A stretch of DNA of 64,000 bases from Pedobacter sp. AJM (GCF_002197755.1 NZ_NHOT01000014.1:1-64000); one strand, 5' to 3'; positions 29,101-38,177 are shown, counted from the first letter of the stretch. Translations and numbers: made by a program. The notes: generated from the sequence alone by a model not told the origin.

Positions 29101-29476
29101 AACGCTGTCTCCGGGAAGCGGTCCGGTGAATTCCGATATTAACATTCTTAATAGGTGGCGCCAACCAGGTGATGTGGCTTTGAGGCAGAGAGTAGGTGCC
29201 GACTTTACAAATGATTTATACCAGGCGAGTGATTCATTTTATTCATCCGATGGCATTTGGCAAGATGCTTCTTTCATCAGGCTTAAAAATGCATCCATCA
29301 ACTATGTTATTCCAAAAAAAATCATCAGTAAACTAAATTCTGCCAGGGTTTATTTGCAAGGTCAAAACTTATTAACGATTACGAAATATCATGGGTTGAA
29401 CCCAGACCAGCCCTCTGTAGATGCAATTTTGCCGCCTTTAAGAGTAATCACAATGGGCATTCAAATCACGCTTTAA
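26120..29476 (+). CDS. SusC/RagA-family TonB-linked outer-membrane transporter with STN signalling domain
   Basis: An 1118-residue protein, full length. Signal peptide about 1-42 (..AALMQVSAATFGQ), then an STN domain (about 45-125) with LKEIRKQSGYDFYYDSKTI that marks it as a signal-transducing transporter for the FecR/ECF pair. A carboxypeptidase-like CNA-B domain follows (VHGKVVGNDGNPISGVNIK), then the plug with LDEVQVIGYGT as TonB box region and SIYGSRAANGAILITTK, and a 22-strand barrel. It pairs with the SusD-like lipoprotein 9 bases downstream to import large ligands. The locus lacks glycoside hydrolases and encodes a protease instead, suggesting a peptide-type ligand (inference). Confidence 0.96.
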   Translation: MYKIYTNKPGITHWLYHKIWLVMRLTTVILIAALMQVSAATFGQRITLHRENVTLQNVLKEIRKQSGYDFYYDSKTIQGDAQISVHVKNATISEVMQAAIKGLTLDFVIRDKTIIIKKKEEASIIKTIIRRLQIDVHGKVVGNDGNPISGVNIKVKGSSKSTVTDNKGEFYLSGLDENSILVISFIGYEVTEINAKNELGNIRLRQSSAKLDEVQVIGYGTTTSRLSTGSVATIKSEEIEKQPVSNPLLALQGRVPGLVISQSSGYAGSGVKVRIQGQNSISNGNDPFYVIDGIPYISQSLQTDEFLVGGSGGVRATDGSGNPLNFINPNDIESISILKDADATSIYGSRAANGAILITTKRGKAGKTNIDINLQNGFGELSKRLDVLNTDQYLNLRSEAFKNSAISPSLDRGDYDVVLWDPKRFTDWQKVLVGNTSIYTDLQGSVSGGNDQTQFRIGGNFHRETSVLQGDFADLKTSFHTSINHQSVDKRFKIAFSGSYLSDKNKMFIGSYDMIKTALELPPNAPGLYDINGKLNWEPTASGVSTWQNPLSYLYSPYTIQTANLLANGTVSYRIIDDLELKSSFGFNKLESNEVRLRYLESERPENRTNIMRFNKSSSGSVNSWIIEPQLNYSKQINSIKISALLGTTFNKQISSRITNAGYGFATDQLMYNISAAPYTYIINPYNAVQAYNPVFGSLNFNLKDRYIVNLSARRDGSSRFGPDNRWNNFAAIGAAWIFSDYEVVKENLPFLSFGKLRGSFGTTGNDQIGDYRYMSLYENQTPERPHQNSLGLQASNLPNTLLQWEESRKFSAELNLGFFKDRFLMSVNYYRNLSSNQLLDYQLPIVTGFESVLRNLPATVMNRGIDFSIDTKNIITDGLTWSTGLNFSVARNKLLAYPGLATSSDYNLLVIGQPVGGSAVYRYMGINLQTGLYEFLKNNGERTSSPSAFDSQRIIMNPAPTFYGGINNSFDFKNFSISFFVQFTKQRGPEYLGTLSPGSGPVNSDINILNRWRQPGDVALRQRVGADFTNDLYQASDSFYSSDGIWQDASFIRLKNASINYVIPKKIISKLNSARVYLQGQNLLTITKYHGLNPDQPSVDAILPPLRVITMGIQITL

Positions 29477-29485
29477 ACTTTTCAT

Positions 29486-30976
29486 ATGAACACTTCACGA
29501 ACACTTATATTCTTACTTTGGGCAGTCTTTTCGACATTCAGTTCCTGCAAAAAATTTGTTGAAGTTGCACCCCCTACTACGAATCTCACGCAAGGTAATG
29601 TGTATACAAATGACCTGACCGCGTCAGCTGCTTTAACCGGTATTTATGTCAGATTGAGCCAGGATAACCTCGCGGTTTTTCAACCAAAATTATCCAATAT
29701 ATCTCTTCATTGTGGTCTCGCGGCAGATGAACTGACTTTATTCGATATGGGAAACACTGATCTGCTCTCCTATTACAGGAATGACCTGACACCTCGTGTT
29801 TCTCAGAATAACAATCATTGGTATAACATCTATACACTCATTTATCAGGTTAATTCAGCACTTGAAGGCTTAACCAAATCAACATCGCTTTCAGCAAAGG
29901 TTAAAGATCAACTGATTGGCGAAAGTTACTTTTTGCGGGCTTTCTTTTATTTTTATTTAATAAACCTTTATGGCGACGTTCCCTTGTCACTTCAAACAGA
30001 CTACCAAACAAACTTATTGTTGAAACGTACTCCAGTCTCAGAAGTGTATAAAGCAATTATTGAAGACCTTAAAAATGCTGAAAAACTGTTGAGCAGTAAT
30101 TACTTAACCGCTGATGTTTTACGCCCTTATCCGGCTGGATCAGAAGAGAGGGTTAGGCCAAATAAATTTGCCGCTGCTGCACTATTGGCGAGGGCATATT
30201 TGTATGCTGGTGATTACACCAATGCGCAAACAGAGTCAAGCAAGGTTATAGAAAATAGCCAATATGAATTGGTTAATCTTAACAATGTGTTTTTAAAGAA
30301 CAGCCGGGAAACCATTTGGCAACTACAAACGGTTGGTATTGGCGTTAATTCAAATACCGGAGAAGGTCAGATGTATGTCCTACCAGACAGTGGTCCGAGC
30401 GTCAATGATCCGTATTACCCAGTTTACTTAAATGAAGCATTGGTTCAGGATTTTGATAACGGTGATCTAAGGAAAACAAATTGGATTGGGATGGTTGAAG
30501 ATAATTCATCTGGCAAAGTTTATTATTTTCCTAATAAATACAAGATCGGCCGTACCAATAATGTACCCATTGAATATTTTATGGTGCTTCGTTTAGCAGA
30601 GCAATACCTGATCAGGGCAGAAGCAAAAATAATGCAAAATAATTTGTCTGGCGGTATAATGGATTTAAACTTAATCCGTGCCCGGGCAACTGACTCCACT
30701 CAACCAATAGATGAGCAGTTACCTCAGCTTTCATCTTCATTAAGCCAGCCTGAAGCCCTCAATGCGGTTGTGCATGAACGTCGCATTGAGTTGTTCTCAG
30801 AATGGGGGCACCGCTGGATGGATCTGAAAAGAATGAAAATTGCAGACCAGATCATGCCCGCAGCTACAGCTAAAAAAGGAGGTGTTTGGAAGACCACAGG
30901 TTCCCTGTTCCCAATACCTGAAAAGGAGATTAACAAAAGCCCGAATTTACCGGGTCACCAGAATCCGGGGTACTAG
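29486..30976 (+). CDS. SusD/RagB-family substrate-binding lipoprotein
   Basis: A 496-residue protein. The signal ends in a lipobox FSSC with Cys21, so the protein is lipidated. The N-terminal SusD-like domain has TASAALTGIYVRL, followed by TPR-like helices including GESYFLRAFFYFYLINLYGD (about 146-165), a SusD hallmark, and the C-terminal RagB domain with ERRIELFSEWGHRWMDLKRM and final PIPEKEINKSPNL...NPGY. It caps the SusC barrel and binds ligand at the cell surface. Start 9 bases after SusC. Confidence 0.96.
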   Translation: MNTSRTLIFLLWAVFSTFSSCKKFVEVAPPTTNLTQGNVYTNDLTASAALTGIYVRLSQDNLAVFQPKLSNISLHCGLAADELTLFDMGNTDLLSYYRNDLTPRVSQNNNHWYNIYTLIYQVNSALEGLTKSTSLSAKVKDQLIGESYFLRAFFYFYLINLYGDVPLSLQTDYQTNLLLKRTPVSEVYKAIIEDLKNAEKLLSSNYLTADVLRPYPAGSEERVRPNKFAAAALLARAYLYAGDYTNAQTESSKVIENSQYELVNLNNVFLKNSRETIWQLQTVGIGVNSNTGEGQMYVLPDSGPSVNDPYYPVYLNEALVQDFDNGDLRKTNWIGMVEDNSSGKVYYFPNKYKIGRTNNVPIEYFMVLRLAEQYLIRAEAKIMQNNLSGGIMDLNLIRARATDSTQPIDEQLPQLSSSLSQPEALNAVVHERRIELFSEWGHRWMDLKRMKIADQIMPAATAKKGGVWKTTGSLFPIPEKEINKSPNLPGHQNPGY

Positions 30977-30997
30977 AGGTTTATATATACTTATTTT

Positions 30998-33538
30998 ATG
31001 AAAGCTTATTTATCATTTTTATTGCTATCCATCCTAATTTCGTTTGGCGGATTTGCGCAATCAAATGAAAATATTAAGAAGAACGCTCAAGTTGATTCGG
31101 GATTTGCAAGTGATTCTTTATCTGAAAAGCCTTTGCAGTTTAATCGTGTCGCAATGAAGAAGCGTGTTGGATTGTTCACTGTATATACTGATCAGAATAA
31201 GACATACTTTGGCATACCAGATAGCATTCTGGGAAGGGATATCCTGGTACATAGCCGCCTGAAAAAGGGTTCTGCCGAGAAAAGACGCACCCAATCCATA
31301 CGCGGCTTCGCAGGCGATCAGATTAATGAAACGGTGGTTCGTTTCGAAAAAGGGCCAAACCAGCACATATTTATTCGAGAAATGTTCTACAACGAAAGTT
31401 CAATAAATGAGCAGCAGGACATGTTTGAAAATGTGATGAACTCCAACTTGCCGCCTATAGTCATGTCCTTCCCTATTGCTCAATGTTACAATGATTCAAA
31501 CCCGGCGGGCAAAAGCTCAATAATAGACATTACCGACGAAATTAATAACGACAATAACCTGTTTTTCTTTGGTAGTACGCAAAGAAAGGATTTTAAGATC
31601 GGTACATACCATGCCGAGCGGTCTTATCTTTTAGGCATAGAGACCTTTCCAATGAATACCGTGATTAAGACAGTTAAGACTTACAGTCAACTTGCTGATG
31701 CAACAGCTGATGACCAGCCAACTTTAACTTTTGAATTAAATACCTCTTTTTTTCTGTTACCTGAGATACCAATGCCTATGCGTTTCAGTAATGAACGCAT
31801 AGGCTACTTTAGCCGCTCATTTACAGATTTCGATAGCAATCCTCAAGGAATTAAAGATCGTTCTATAATTTTAAGATGGAGGCTAGAGCCTAAAGAAGAA
31901 GACATTGAAGAATTTAGGAAAGGAAAGTTAGTTGAACCACAAAAGCCAATAATTATTTATATTGACCCGTCAACCCCCTCAAGGTGGGTACCGTATTTTA
32001 TTCAGGCAATTGATGACTGGCAACCTGCTTTCGAAAAAGCAGGATTTAAAAATGCTATATACGGAAAGAAATCACCATCGAAGGAGGAGGATCCCAACTG
32101 GGATATCAATGACGGGCGATATTCAGTTTTACAATACAAACCCTCTTCAGAACGTAACGCCGGCGGTAATGTGATAACAGACCCGAGAAGTGGAGAAATT
32201 ATCAGTGCGCATATCGATTGGTCTCATAATGTGATGAGTGCGTTACATAACATGTACTTGATTCAGACTTCAGCCATAGACCCACGTGCGAGGAAGATGA
32301 ATTTTGATGATGATTTAATGGGTAGGTTAGTCAGGTATATGTGCGCACATGAAGTGGGCCATATCCTGGGTTTAACCCACAATTTTTTAGCTAGTACAGC
32401 GATTTCTACAGCGCAGTTACGGAATAAAACATGGCTAAACCAAAATAGCCTTTCTGCTTCGGTAATGGATTATTCACGTTTCAATTACGTGGCTCAACCA
32501 GAGGATAGTGTTAGCGTAAGCAGTCTTATTCCCAAGGTATCGGACTATGATATGTGGGCAATCGAGTGGGGTTATAAAATCATTCAAAACCCTAGTTCTC
32601 CGGAGCAACAGGGAGCTATCTTAAATCAATTAATCGATAAGAAGATTGCCGATAAGCGTTTTCTTTATGGAACTGAATCAAATCAGGATGATCCGAGAAT
32701 GCAAGGCGGGGACATTGGAGACGATGCAATGGTTTCGAGCACCTATGGAATCGAAAACTTAAAGCGAATACTTCCAAACTTAGTCGAATGGACTAAATCA
32801 GAACCAGAAAGTGCCAATGATTTGGAAACCATCTACAAAGAATTAGTGAATCAATTTATTTTATATACCGGCCATGTTTCGAAGAACATTGGGGGCTGTT
32901 ATGATTTTACCAAAGGGCAAAAAGGACCTGACGCAGTCTATAAGATTGTACCTGCCTCCGTACAGCAGCGCGCAATGAATTTTCTAAATGACCAGGTATT
33001 TGCAACACCGGAATGGATTTTAGACGATCGGATATTTAAGCTGACAGGGATTGCGCCAACAACTGTAATCGAAATTATTCAGCGCAGGGCATTGAATGAT
33101 CTGTTAAACGAATCCAAGCTCAAGAAACTATTGCGATCAGCTTCGGTTGGCGGTGAATCTTTTCAAATCAGTAATATGTTCAGCAAATTACATGAAGGCA
33201 TATGGAACGAGTTATCTTCAAAAGGAAGTATCTCGGTTTACCGTAGAAATTTGCAGAAAATATATGTGCAGAATATGATTGAAATTTTGCATCGCAGTTT
33301 GGGGTCATCGGAGTCATTTGAACGAATTGAGGACTGGAAAAACTTAGAAGAGGCAATAGACCCTAAAACGACAGATATCTGTTCCGTTGTAAAGGCAGAT
33401 CTTTTATCCATTTCAAAAGAGATCAGGATTTCCCTGCCGGCAGTAAAAGATAGCATGACGATAATCCACCTAAAGGATGTTCTGTCTAGAATTGAGCGGC
33501 AATTAATTGATAAATCCATTAGCGATCATCGGGAATAG
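30998..33538 (+). CDS. Exported zinc metalloprotease, metzincin-like (DUF5117/DUF4953 type)
   Basis: An 846-residue protein with signal peptide (MKAYLSFLLLSILISFGGFA, cut after ~20). N-terminal region (about 40-320) with SRLKKGSAEKRRTQSIRGFA fits DUF5117; the central part has RWVPYFIQAIDDWQPAFEKA. The catalytic zinc site is HEVGHILGLTH with His451, Glu452, His455 and His461, and a Met-turn SVMDYSRFN follows (about 488-496), so it is of metzincin form. The C-terminal ~250 residues are helical. The family is common near SusCD in Bacteroidota, but physiological substrates are not established. Start 21 bases after SusD, thus co-transcribed. Confidence 0.9.
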   Translation: MKAYLSFLLLSILISFGGFAQSNENIKKNAQVDSGFASDSLSEKPLQFNRVAMKKRVGLFTVYTDQNKTYFGIPDSILGRDILVHSRLKKGSAEKRRTQSIRGFAGDQINETVVRFEKGPNQHIFIREMFYNESSINEQQDMFENVMNSNLPPIVMSFPIAQCYNDSNPAGKSSIIDITDEINNDNNLFFFGSTQRKDFKIGTYHAERSYLLGIETFPMNTVIKTVKTYSQLADATADDQPTLTFELNTSFFLLPEIPMPMRFSNERIGYFSRSFTDFDSNPQGIKDRSIILRWRLEPKEEDIEEFRKGKLVEPQKPIIIYIDPSTPSRWVPYFIQAIDDWQPAFEKAGFKNAIYGKKSPSKEEDPNWDINDGRYSVLQYKPSSERNAGGNVITDPRSGEIISAHIDWSHNVMSALHNMYLIQTSAIDPRARKMNFDDDLMGRLVRYMCAHEVGHILGLTHNFLASTAISTAQLRNKTWLNQNSLSASVMDYSRFNYVAQPEDSVSVSSLIPKVSDYDMWAIEWGYKIIQNPSSPEQQGAILNQLIDKKIADKRFLYGTESNQDDPRMQGGDIGDDAMVSSTYGIENLKRILPNLVEWTKSEPESANDLETIYKELVNQFILYTGHVSKNIGGCYDFTKGQKGPDAVYKIVPASVQQRAMNFLNDQVFATPEWILDDRIFKLTGIAPTTVIEIIQRRALNDLLNESKLKKLLRSASVGGESFQISNMFSKLHEGIWNELSSKGSISVYRRNLQKIYVQNMIEILHRSLGSSESFERIEDWKNLEEAIDPKTTDICSVVKADLLSISKEIRISLPAVKDSMTIIHLKDVLSRIERQLIDKSISDHRE

Positions 33539-33627
33539 TGGTCGAACAGAAAATCTTTCAAAAATCTAGCGATGCGCCATAATAATCGCCCCAATTGTAA
33601 ATTGTTTTAAAACTTAATAACAGAATT

Positions 33628-34728
33628 ATGAAATCTAATAACTATTTAAAATATGCTTTTTTATTCATTTCACTCTTGTGTTTTGTAGCATATTCTTTTG
33701 AACAAAGAAATGTTCGCAATACTGAACTCTACGGAGAAATAACCGGCTTGACTGATAGCGTAATTGTGATTCAATATGATACCAATAAGGGATCCCAAAG
33801 TGACTCAATCCTCGTGAATAATGACAAATTCCATTGGGCGGGAAATATCCCCGAGCCAGAAAGGGTTAGATTCAACTCAGCTTCCTTAAGATTTTTCTTT
33901 TTTATTGAAAAAGGAAAAATGATGCTGAAAATGAATGTCAATGATGAAAAGTCTCTCACGATACAGGGATGCAACACTCAAAACGAACTAAAGCTTTTTG
34001 AGAAATCGCTTGACCCGTTAAATAAAGAGATTGATGTACTAAACACCGTTTTAGAATCATTACCCGAAGATAGTTCTAACGTGGAGTTAAGTCATAAGAT
34101 AGATAATTTACTTGCCAAAAAGCAACAATTTAGAGATGAATACATTGCTAAACATCCAAACAGCTTTGTCGGTGCTGACTTTCTGATGCAAAAAGCATTG
34201 GATGGAAATGTTGCTGAGGTAAAAAACCTTTTTGTGAAATTATCTCCTGAAATGCGTCAGCGTAATATTGGAAACAAAATTAATGAGCGTATAAAAGAAC
34301 TGGAAAGAAGTTCAATTGGTAGTGCCGCTATTCAATTCAGTTTAAACAACATTGAAGGAAAACCTGTTTCTTTTAGCCAGTTTAAGGGAAAATATGTTCT
34401 AATTAATTTCTGGGCCAGTTGGTGCGCGCCTTGCCGTGGAGAAAACCCCAACGTTCTAAAAGCTTATAATGCCTATAAGAATAAGAATTTTGATATTATA
34501 GGCATCTCACTCGATAGTAATAAAGAGAACTGGGAATCTGCGGTAAAAAAAGATGGCCTGCCATGGACTCAACTGTCTGACTTAAAGGGATTCAAAAACG
34601 CTGTTTCAAGTTACTATGGAATCAAATATATTCCCAGCAATCTTTTGATCTCCCCATCGGGAATAATTATAGCTAAAAATCTTAGAGATGATTTACTTCA
34701 AAAAAAATTAGCTGAAATTTTCCCATAA
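33628..34728 (+). CDS. TlpA-family thiol-disulfide oxidoreductase with DUF4369-like N-terminus
   Basis: A 366-residue exported protein. An N-terminal hydrophobic segment (about 7-22) acts as signal or anchor. Residues about 30-120 form a beta-rich DUF4369-like domain, then a helical linker (about 125-230), then a thioredoxin domain with NFWASWCAPCRGENPNV and redox pair Cys266/Cys269; the cis-proline is in IKYIPSN. It would reduce or isomerise disulfides in the periplasm. It closes the SusCD-protease locus. Related thioredoxin relics lie at 35.7-35.9 kb and 39.0-39.7 kb. Confidence 0.92.
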   Translation: MKSNNYLKYAFLFISLLCFVAYSFEQRNVRNTELYGEITGLTDSVIVIQYDTNKGSQSDSILVNNDKFHWAGNIPEPERVRFNSASLRFFFFIEKGKMMLKMNVNDEKSLTIQGCNTQNELKLFEKSLDPLNKEIDVLNTVLESLPEDSSNVELSHKIDNLLAKKQQFRDEYIAKHPNSFVGADFLMQKALDGNVAEVKNLFVKLSPEMRQRNIGNKINERIKELERSSIGSAAIQFSLNNIEGKPVSFSQFKGKYVLINFWASWCAPCRGENPNVLKAYNAYKNKNFDIIGISLDSNKENWESAVKKDGLPWTQLSDLKGFKNAVSSYYGIKYIPSNLLISPSGIIIAKNLRDDLLQKKLAEIFP

Positions 34729-34835
34729 CAATTTTCAGATTTTAGCCCTTTTCAAATATAATAAAATGCCAGATCGTGAAAATTTCAACACGCGTCTTAC
34801 AATTCAATCAGTAGGATCAATTTGATTCATAACTT

Positions 34836-34893
34836 CAATAAAAAAAGCGGTAAACCGTCAATCCAACTGTTTACCGCTTACCTAAATTAATGC
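34836..34893 (+). repeat. Left copy of a ~57-bp inverted repeat containing a hairpin
   Basis: AGCGGTAAAC (34846-34855) pairs with GTTTACCGCT (34869-34878), with an A run on the left and CTAAATTAATGCTC on the right. The whole block recurs in inverted orientation at 38891-38952 with about five differences. On the minus strand it is a terminator-like hairpin followed by a T run, and so could end leftward transcripts from the arginase locus. Confidence 0.75.
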
Positions 34894-35079
34894 TCATATT
34901 ATCCCAGGGGGATTACAGAGACCACCCAACAGGTCAACGTTTTGAAGTAAAAGCCTCTTGAAAAGAGTTTTTTTTTGTTTAAACGAGGTTTTTAGCTTAG
35001 AAAACCATTTTTTTTAACACTCCCCCTCTTCTTCTTAAGAATTTTAATGCAAGTTAGTTCAATCTAAATCAAGTAAATT

Positions 35080-35113
35080 GGTAACCTATTCGTTTTTCAG
35101 AAATTAGGTTACC
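35080..35113. promoter_or_regulatory. Inverted repeat upstream of the second integrase relic
   Basis: GGTAACCTA (35080-35088) and TAGGTTACC (35105-35113) are exact reverse complements, and the block ends ACCGAATTGAC, as does the repeat before the integrase at 18773. Likely an arm site or operator of the lost integrase. Confidence 0.5.
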
Positions 35114-35187
35114 GAATTGACACTGGTGGCTTGTATCAGTTTGATTTCAGTTTAAAAACATGTCGTTTCATTTTTAAACAAAATCTC

Positions 35188-35397
35188 ATGAAAGTAAATT
35201 AAGATCTATCAATCCTATTTTTACTGAACCGTCAAAAGGATTCAAAAGATGGATTAGTTCCGATTTGGGTTAGAATTACCGTTAATGGAAAGCGTGATGG
35301 CTTTTCAAATCGGAGTTCTAAAGCCTACGAAATTGGATGGGCAAGCATGCCAAGACTCTCCAATATTCAGCTTTTTGCAGTTCGCAATTATTATTGA
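35188..35397 (+). pseudogene. Second tyrosine integrase relic, N-terminal arm-binding part
   Basis: The frame starts ATG at 35188, hits TAA at codon 5, and continues with DLSILFLLNRQKDSKDGLVP and IWVRITVNGKRDGFSNR, which is the arm-binding domain of Bacteroidota integrases. It degenerates after about 50 residues and ends at TGA 35395-35397. It differs from the integrase at 18773 in sequence, so it stems from another element. Confidence 0.7.
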
Positions 35398-35448
35398 TTA
35401 TAAGACGTTCAACATAGTGTAATAAAAATGCCCAAGCTCTCACCGCCG

Positions 35449-35468
35449 GCTTTCGATAAGTCGAAAGC
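35449..35468. repeat. Perfect 8-bp hairpin
   Basis: GCTTTCGA (35449-35456), loop TAAG, TCGAAAGC (35461-35468). No T tract on either side; role unknown. Confidence 0.5.
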
Positions 35469-35677
35469 TCACAGTTAATATTAACCAACTAAAGAATCTT
35501 AATTTAAACGTCTAAGAGCGCCATCGTTTTTACTTTTTTAATCAGATGTCGAAATTTTTAATTAGCCTAAAAAGTTTAGTAAAAAGTTGAGGAATTTTCA
35601 AGCTCTACAGGTCTAGATTCTTTAGTTTATTTGTTTCTACATCTTTTCCAGACCCGGAAAACTTTGCTCTCATCTGG

Positions 35678-35885
35678 TTAACTACTTTGCTTTATATTTT
35701 CAGCGAGTTTAGCATAAAGCGCTTTAGATTCGCCCAAAGTTAAAGAAGAAATCTTCCAGCGCAACAGGTAAACAGAGAGATAGGAATTGGGATGGGTCTT
35801 TATGAACTCTATATCAATTTTTTCAACGCAAATGGAGCACGGTATCGTAAAAAAGCTATCAGCATTTTCTCTAGGAACGACAGCA
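35678..35885 (-). pseudogene. Relic of a TlpA/DUF4369-type thioredoxin gene (middle part)
   Basis: A minus frame gives IEFIKTHPNSYLSVYLLRW and LTLGESKALYAKLAENIKQ before a TAA at 35680-35678. The same FI..HPNS(F/Y) element occurs in the linker of the intact TlpA at 33628-34728 and of the pseudogene at 39.0-39.7 kb. No start, no thioredoxin domain. Confidence 0.5.
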
Positions 35886-35952
35886 AATATTCAGTTTCAT
35901 AACGTAAAGATCACAGTATATTATGCCATGTTGTGAAAATGTTTTATCGGTC

Positions 35953-36909
35953 TTAAATTTCCAGGATCTGATTGGTAGCCCGTTCTAATATTTCAAATGC
36001 GGCCTCTGCCATTTTGTTGCCTTTTCTGTCCAGTAACGGATTTACCTCTACAACTTCCAGGCAGATAACCTTATTTGATGCCAGGATCCGATCCATTATC
36101 TCAAGAATCTCAGATATATCAAAACCTTTAGGCACGGGTGTACCTGTTCCATCCGATATTCTATCGCTGTCCATACTGTCAACATCAAACGAGATATAGA
36201 TAATCTTGCAATGGTTCAATCTGTTTAATGCTTCCTGAACACATTGCTCAATGCCAAAATACCTTACCTCTTCAACTGAAAAATTTCTTATAGATTTTTG
36301 TTTTATCAGTGCCAGTTCTGCCTGCTCCATATCCCTTACACCAAAATAGACCAGGTTATCAGGAGCAATTTTTTTCTCCTTCATCCCAATTTCCTTCATT
36401 CGGTTCCATAATTCAATGGTTTCATCTTCGAGGTTGTTGACCTGATTTTCTTTATTATCTATTCCAAGTGCAGCTGCCAATGGCATCCCATGGATATTAC
36501 CGGATGGGGAGGTAAATGGGGAATGAATATCTGCATGTGCATCAATCCAGACTACGCCTAAATCTTCTTCAGGCTTTGCCATCCGGATGCCACTGATGGT
36601 GCCTAGTGCAGAGGAGTGATCGCCTGACAGCACAATTGGAAACTCGTTATCCATCAATGTTACTGAAACGGCCTGGGCTACTCTTTCACATTGTTCTAGC
36701 ACTTGTGCAATCCTTTTCGCAAAAGCGTTTCTGTCTTTATTGTAAATCGACTCGTTATGGGTTTTGACGTCTAAAAATGCATATTGGCTAAAATATTCGC
36801 TGCCTTTATTTATTGCTGCAATCTCAATCGCATCAATCCCCAAATCTGAACCACGTGTTCCTGCACCAATATCTGATCTGTTTTTAATCAATTTTATAAC
36901 TTTTCCCAT
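35953..36909 (-). CDS. rocF: Arginase
   Basis: A 318-residue enzyme of ureohydrolase fold. Manganese ligands are visible: His98 in LSGDHSSALG, Asp123/His125/Asp127 in WIDAHADIHSP, and the two aspartates of SFDVDSMD near residue 237. SGNIHGMPLA and EVNPLLD complete the arginase signature; the arginine-binding SPSGNIHG loop favours arginase over agmatinase. It hydrolyses arginine to ornithine and urea. It is second in an operon with ornithine aminotransferase, with 2 bases between the genes, and together they degrade arginine to glutamate semialdehyde. The GTG/ATG context is unambiguous: ATG at 36909. Confidence 0.95.
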   Translation of the reverse strand: MGKVIKLIKNRSDIGAGTRGSDLGIDAIEIAAINKGSEYFSQYAFLDVKTHNESIYNKDRNAFAKRIAQVLEQCERVAQAVSVTLMDNEFPIVLSGDHSSALGTISGIRMAKPEEDLGVVWIDAHADIHSPFTSPSGNIHGMPLAAALGIDNKENQVNNLEDETIELWNRMKEIGMKEKKIAPDNLVYFGVRDMEQAELALIKQKSIRNFSVEEVRYFGIEQCVQEALNRLNHCKIIYISFDVDSMDSDRISDGTGTPVPKGFDISEILEIMDRILASNKVICLEVVEVNPLLDRKGNKMAEAAFEILERATNQILEI

Positions 36910-36911
36910 CT

Positions 36912-38153
36912 TTATGATTTAAAGTTTTCTAATGCTTCAGCAATAATTTTAAGGCTAATTTGCACTTCCTCTTTTGAAATAATTAACGGTGGCGCCAATC
37001 GTATTTTGTTACCTTGAGTAGGTTTGGCCAGCAATCCGCCCTCCATTAGTTTTACACAAATTTCCCATCCCATCGTCGAATGTTCATCGCAATCTATTTC
37101 AATTGCATTTAAAAGTCCTTTGCCCCGAACCTGTTTAATCATGCTGTTGCGTTTCGCTATGTCCTGCAAACCATCCCGAAAGATAACGCCCATTGAAGCC
37201 GCATTAGCGGGCATGTTTTCATCTATGATGACCTGCAAGGCAACTTCGGCTACCGCTGCTGCTAAGGGGTTACCGCCAAAGGTTGAGCCATGTTCACCAG
37301 CTTTGATGGTCAACATAATTTCATCATCAGCAAGCACGGCAGACACCGGTAAAACTCCCCCCGAAAGTGCTTTGCCAAGGATGATCATATCAGGTCTGTT
37401 TTCCAAAGTCTGAACATCGTAAGATGCCATTAAGCGACCAGTCCTGCCCATACCGGTCTGGATTTCATCCGCAATATACAATACGCCATAGTTTTTGCAT
37501 ATCCTGGAGACATTAGCAAGGTAGTTATCGTCTGGAATGATTACACCAGCTTCACCCTGTATAGGTTCAACCAGGAAACCGGCAATGTAAGGGTTTGACT
37601 GTAGCATCCTTTCCAGGGCATCAATATTATTGTAAGGAACCTGCACTATACCCTCTAAAAATGGACCAAAACCATCCTTCGCACTTCGGTCACTGGATCC
37701 TGAAATTATAGATATCGTTCTGCCATGAAAGTTATTGGAGGCAAATGCAATCTTTGCGTTCCCGGCTGGGATTTTCTTTTTTTGATAGGCCCACTTTCTG
37801 CACAGTTTAATCGCAGTTTCTACTGCTTCTGCGCCTGAGTTCATTAATAACACTTTATCAAACCCAAAAGTTGTCGATAATTGCTCTTCCAGATGGCCAA
37901 GTTTATTATTATAAAAAGCCCTGGAGGTCAGGGTTAACCTGCGGGCCTGGTCGATTAATGCGTCGATAATTTTTGGGTGACAATGCCCCTGGTTGACCGC
38001 AGAGTAGGCGGATAAAAAATCTAAATAACTGTTCCCTTCAACATCCCATACCTTTATTCCACTTCCTTTCTCTAAAACAACAGGTAGGGGGTGATAGTTA
38101 TGCGCCCCGAATAATAATTCTTTATCGATATATGCTTTGCTGATTTCCGACAT
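36912..38153 (-). CDS. rocD: Ornithine aminotransferase
   Basis: A 413-residue class III PLP aminotransferase. It has AYSAVNQGHCHPKI (substrate region), MNSGAEAVETAIKL (phosphate loop), FHGRT, ADEIQTGMGRTG with the PLP Asp, and LGKALSGG with the Schiff-base lysine; STFGGNPLA follows. It converts ornithine and 2-oxoglutarate to glutamate semialdehyde and glutamate. An in-frame ATG at 38180 exists, but the predicted promoter (38208-38178) puts the transcript start near 38170, so the ATG at 38153 (MSEISKAYID) is preferred. First gene of the operon with arginase. Confidence 0.93.
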   Translation of the reverse strand: MSEISKAYIDKELLFGAHNYHPLPVVLEKGSGIKVWDVEGNSYLDFLSAYSAVNQGHCHPKIIDALIDQARRLTLTSRAFYNNKLGHLEEQLSTTFGFDKVLLMNSGAEAVETAIKLCRKWAYQKKKIPAGNAKIAFASNNFHGRTISIISGSSDRSAKDGFGPFLEGIVQVPYNNIDALERMLQSNPYIAGFLVEPIQGEAGVIIPDDNYLANVSRICKNYGVLYIADEIQTGMGRTGRLMASYDVQTLENRPDMIILGKALSGGVLPVSAVLADDEIMLTIKAGEHGSTFGGNPLAAAVAEVALQVIIDENMPANAASMGVIFRDGLQDIAKRNSMIKQVRGKGLLNAIEIDCDEHSTMGWEICVKLMEGGLLAKPTQGNKIRLAPPLIISKEEVQISLKIIAEALENFKS

Positions 38154-38177
38154 GATATATTTGGTTAGTTTATTGGT

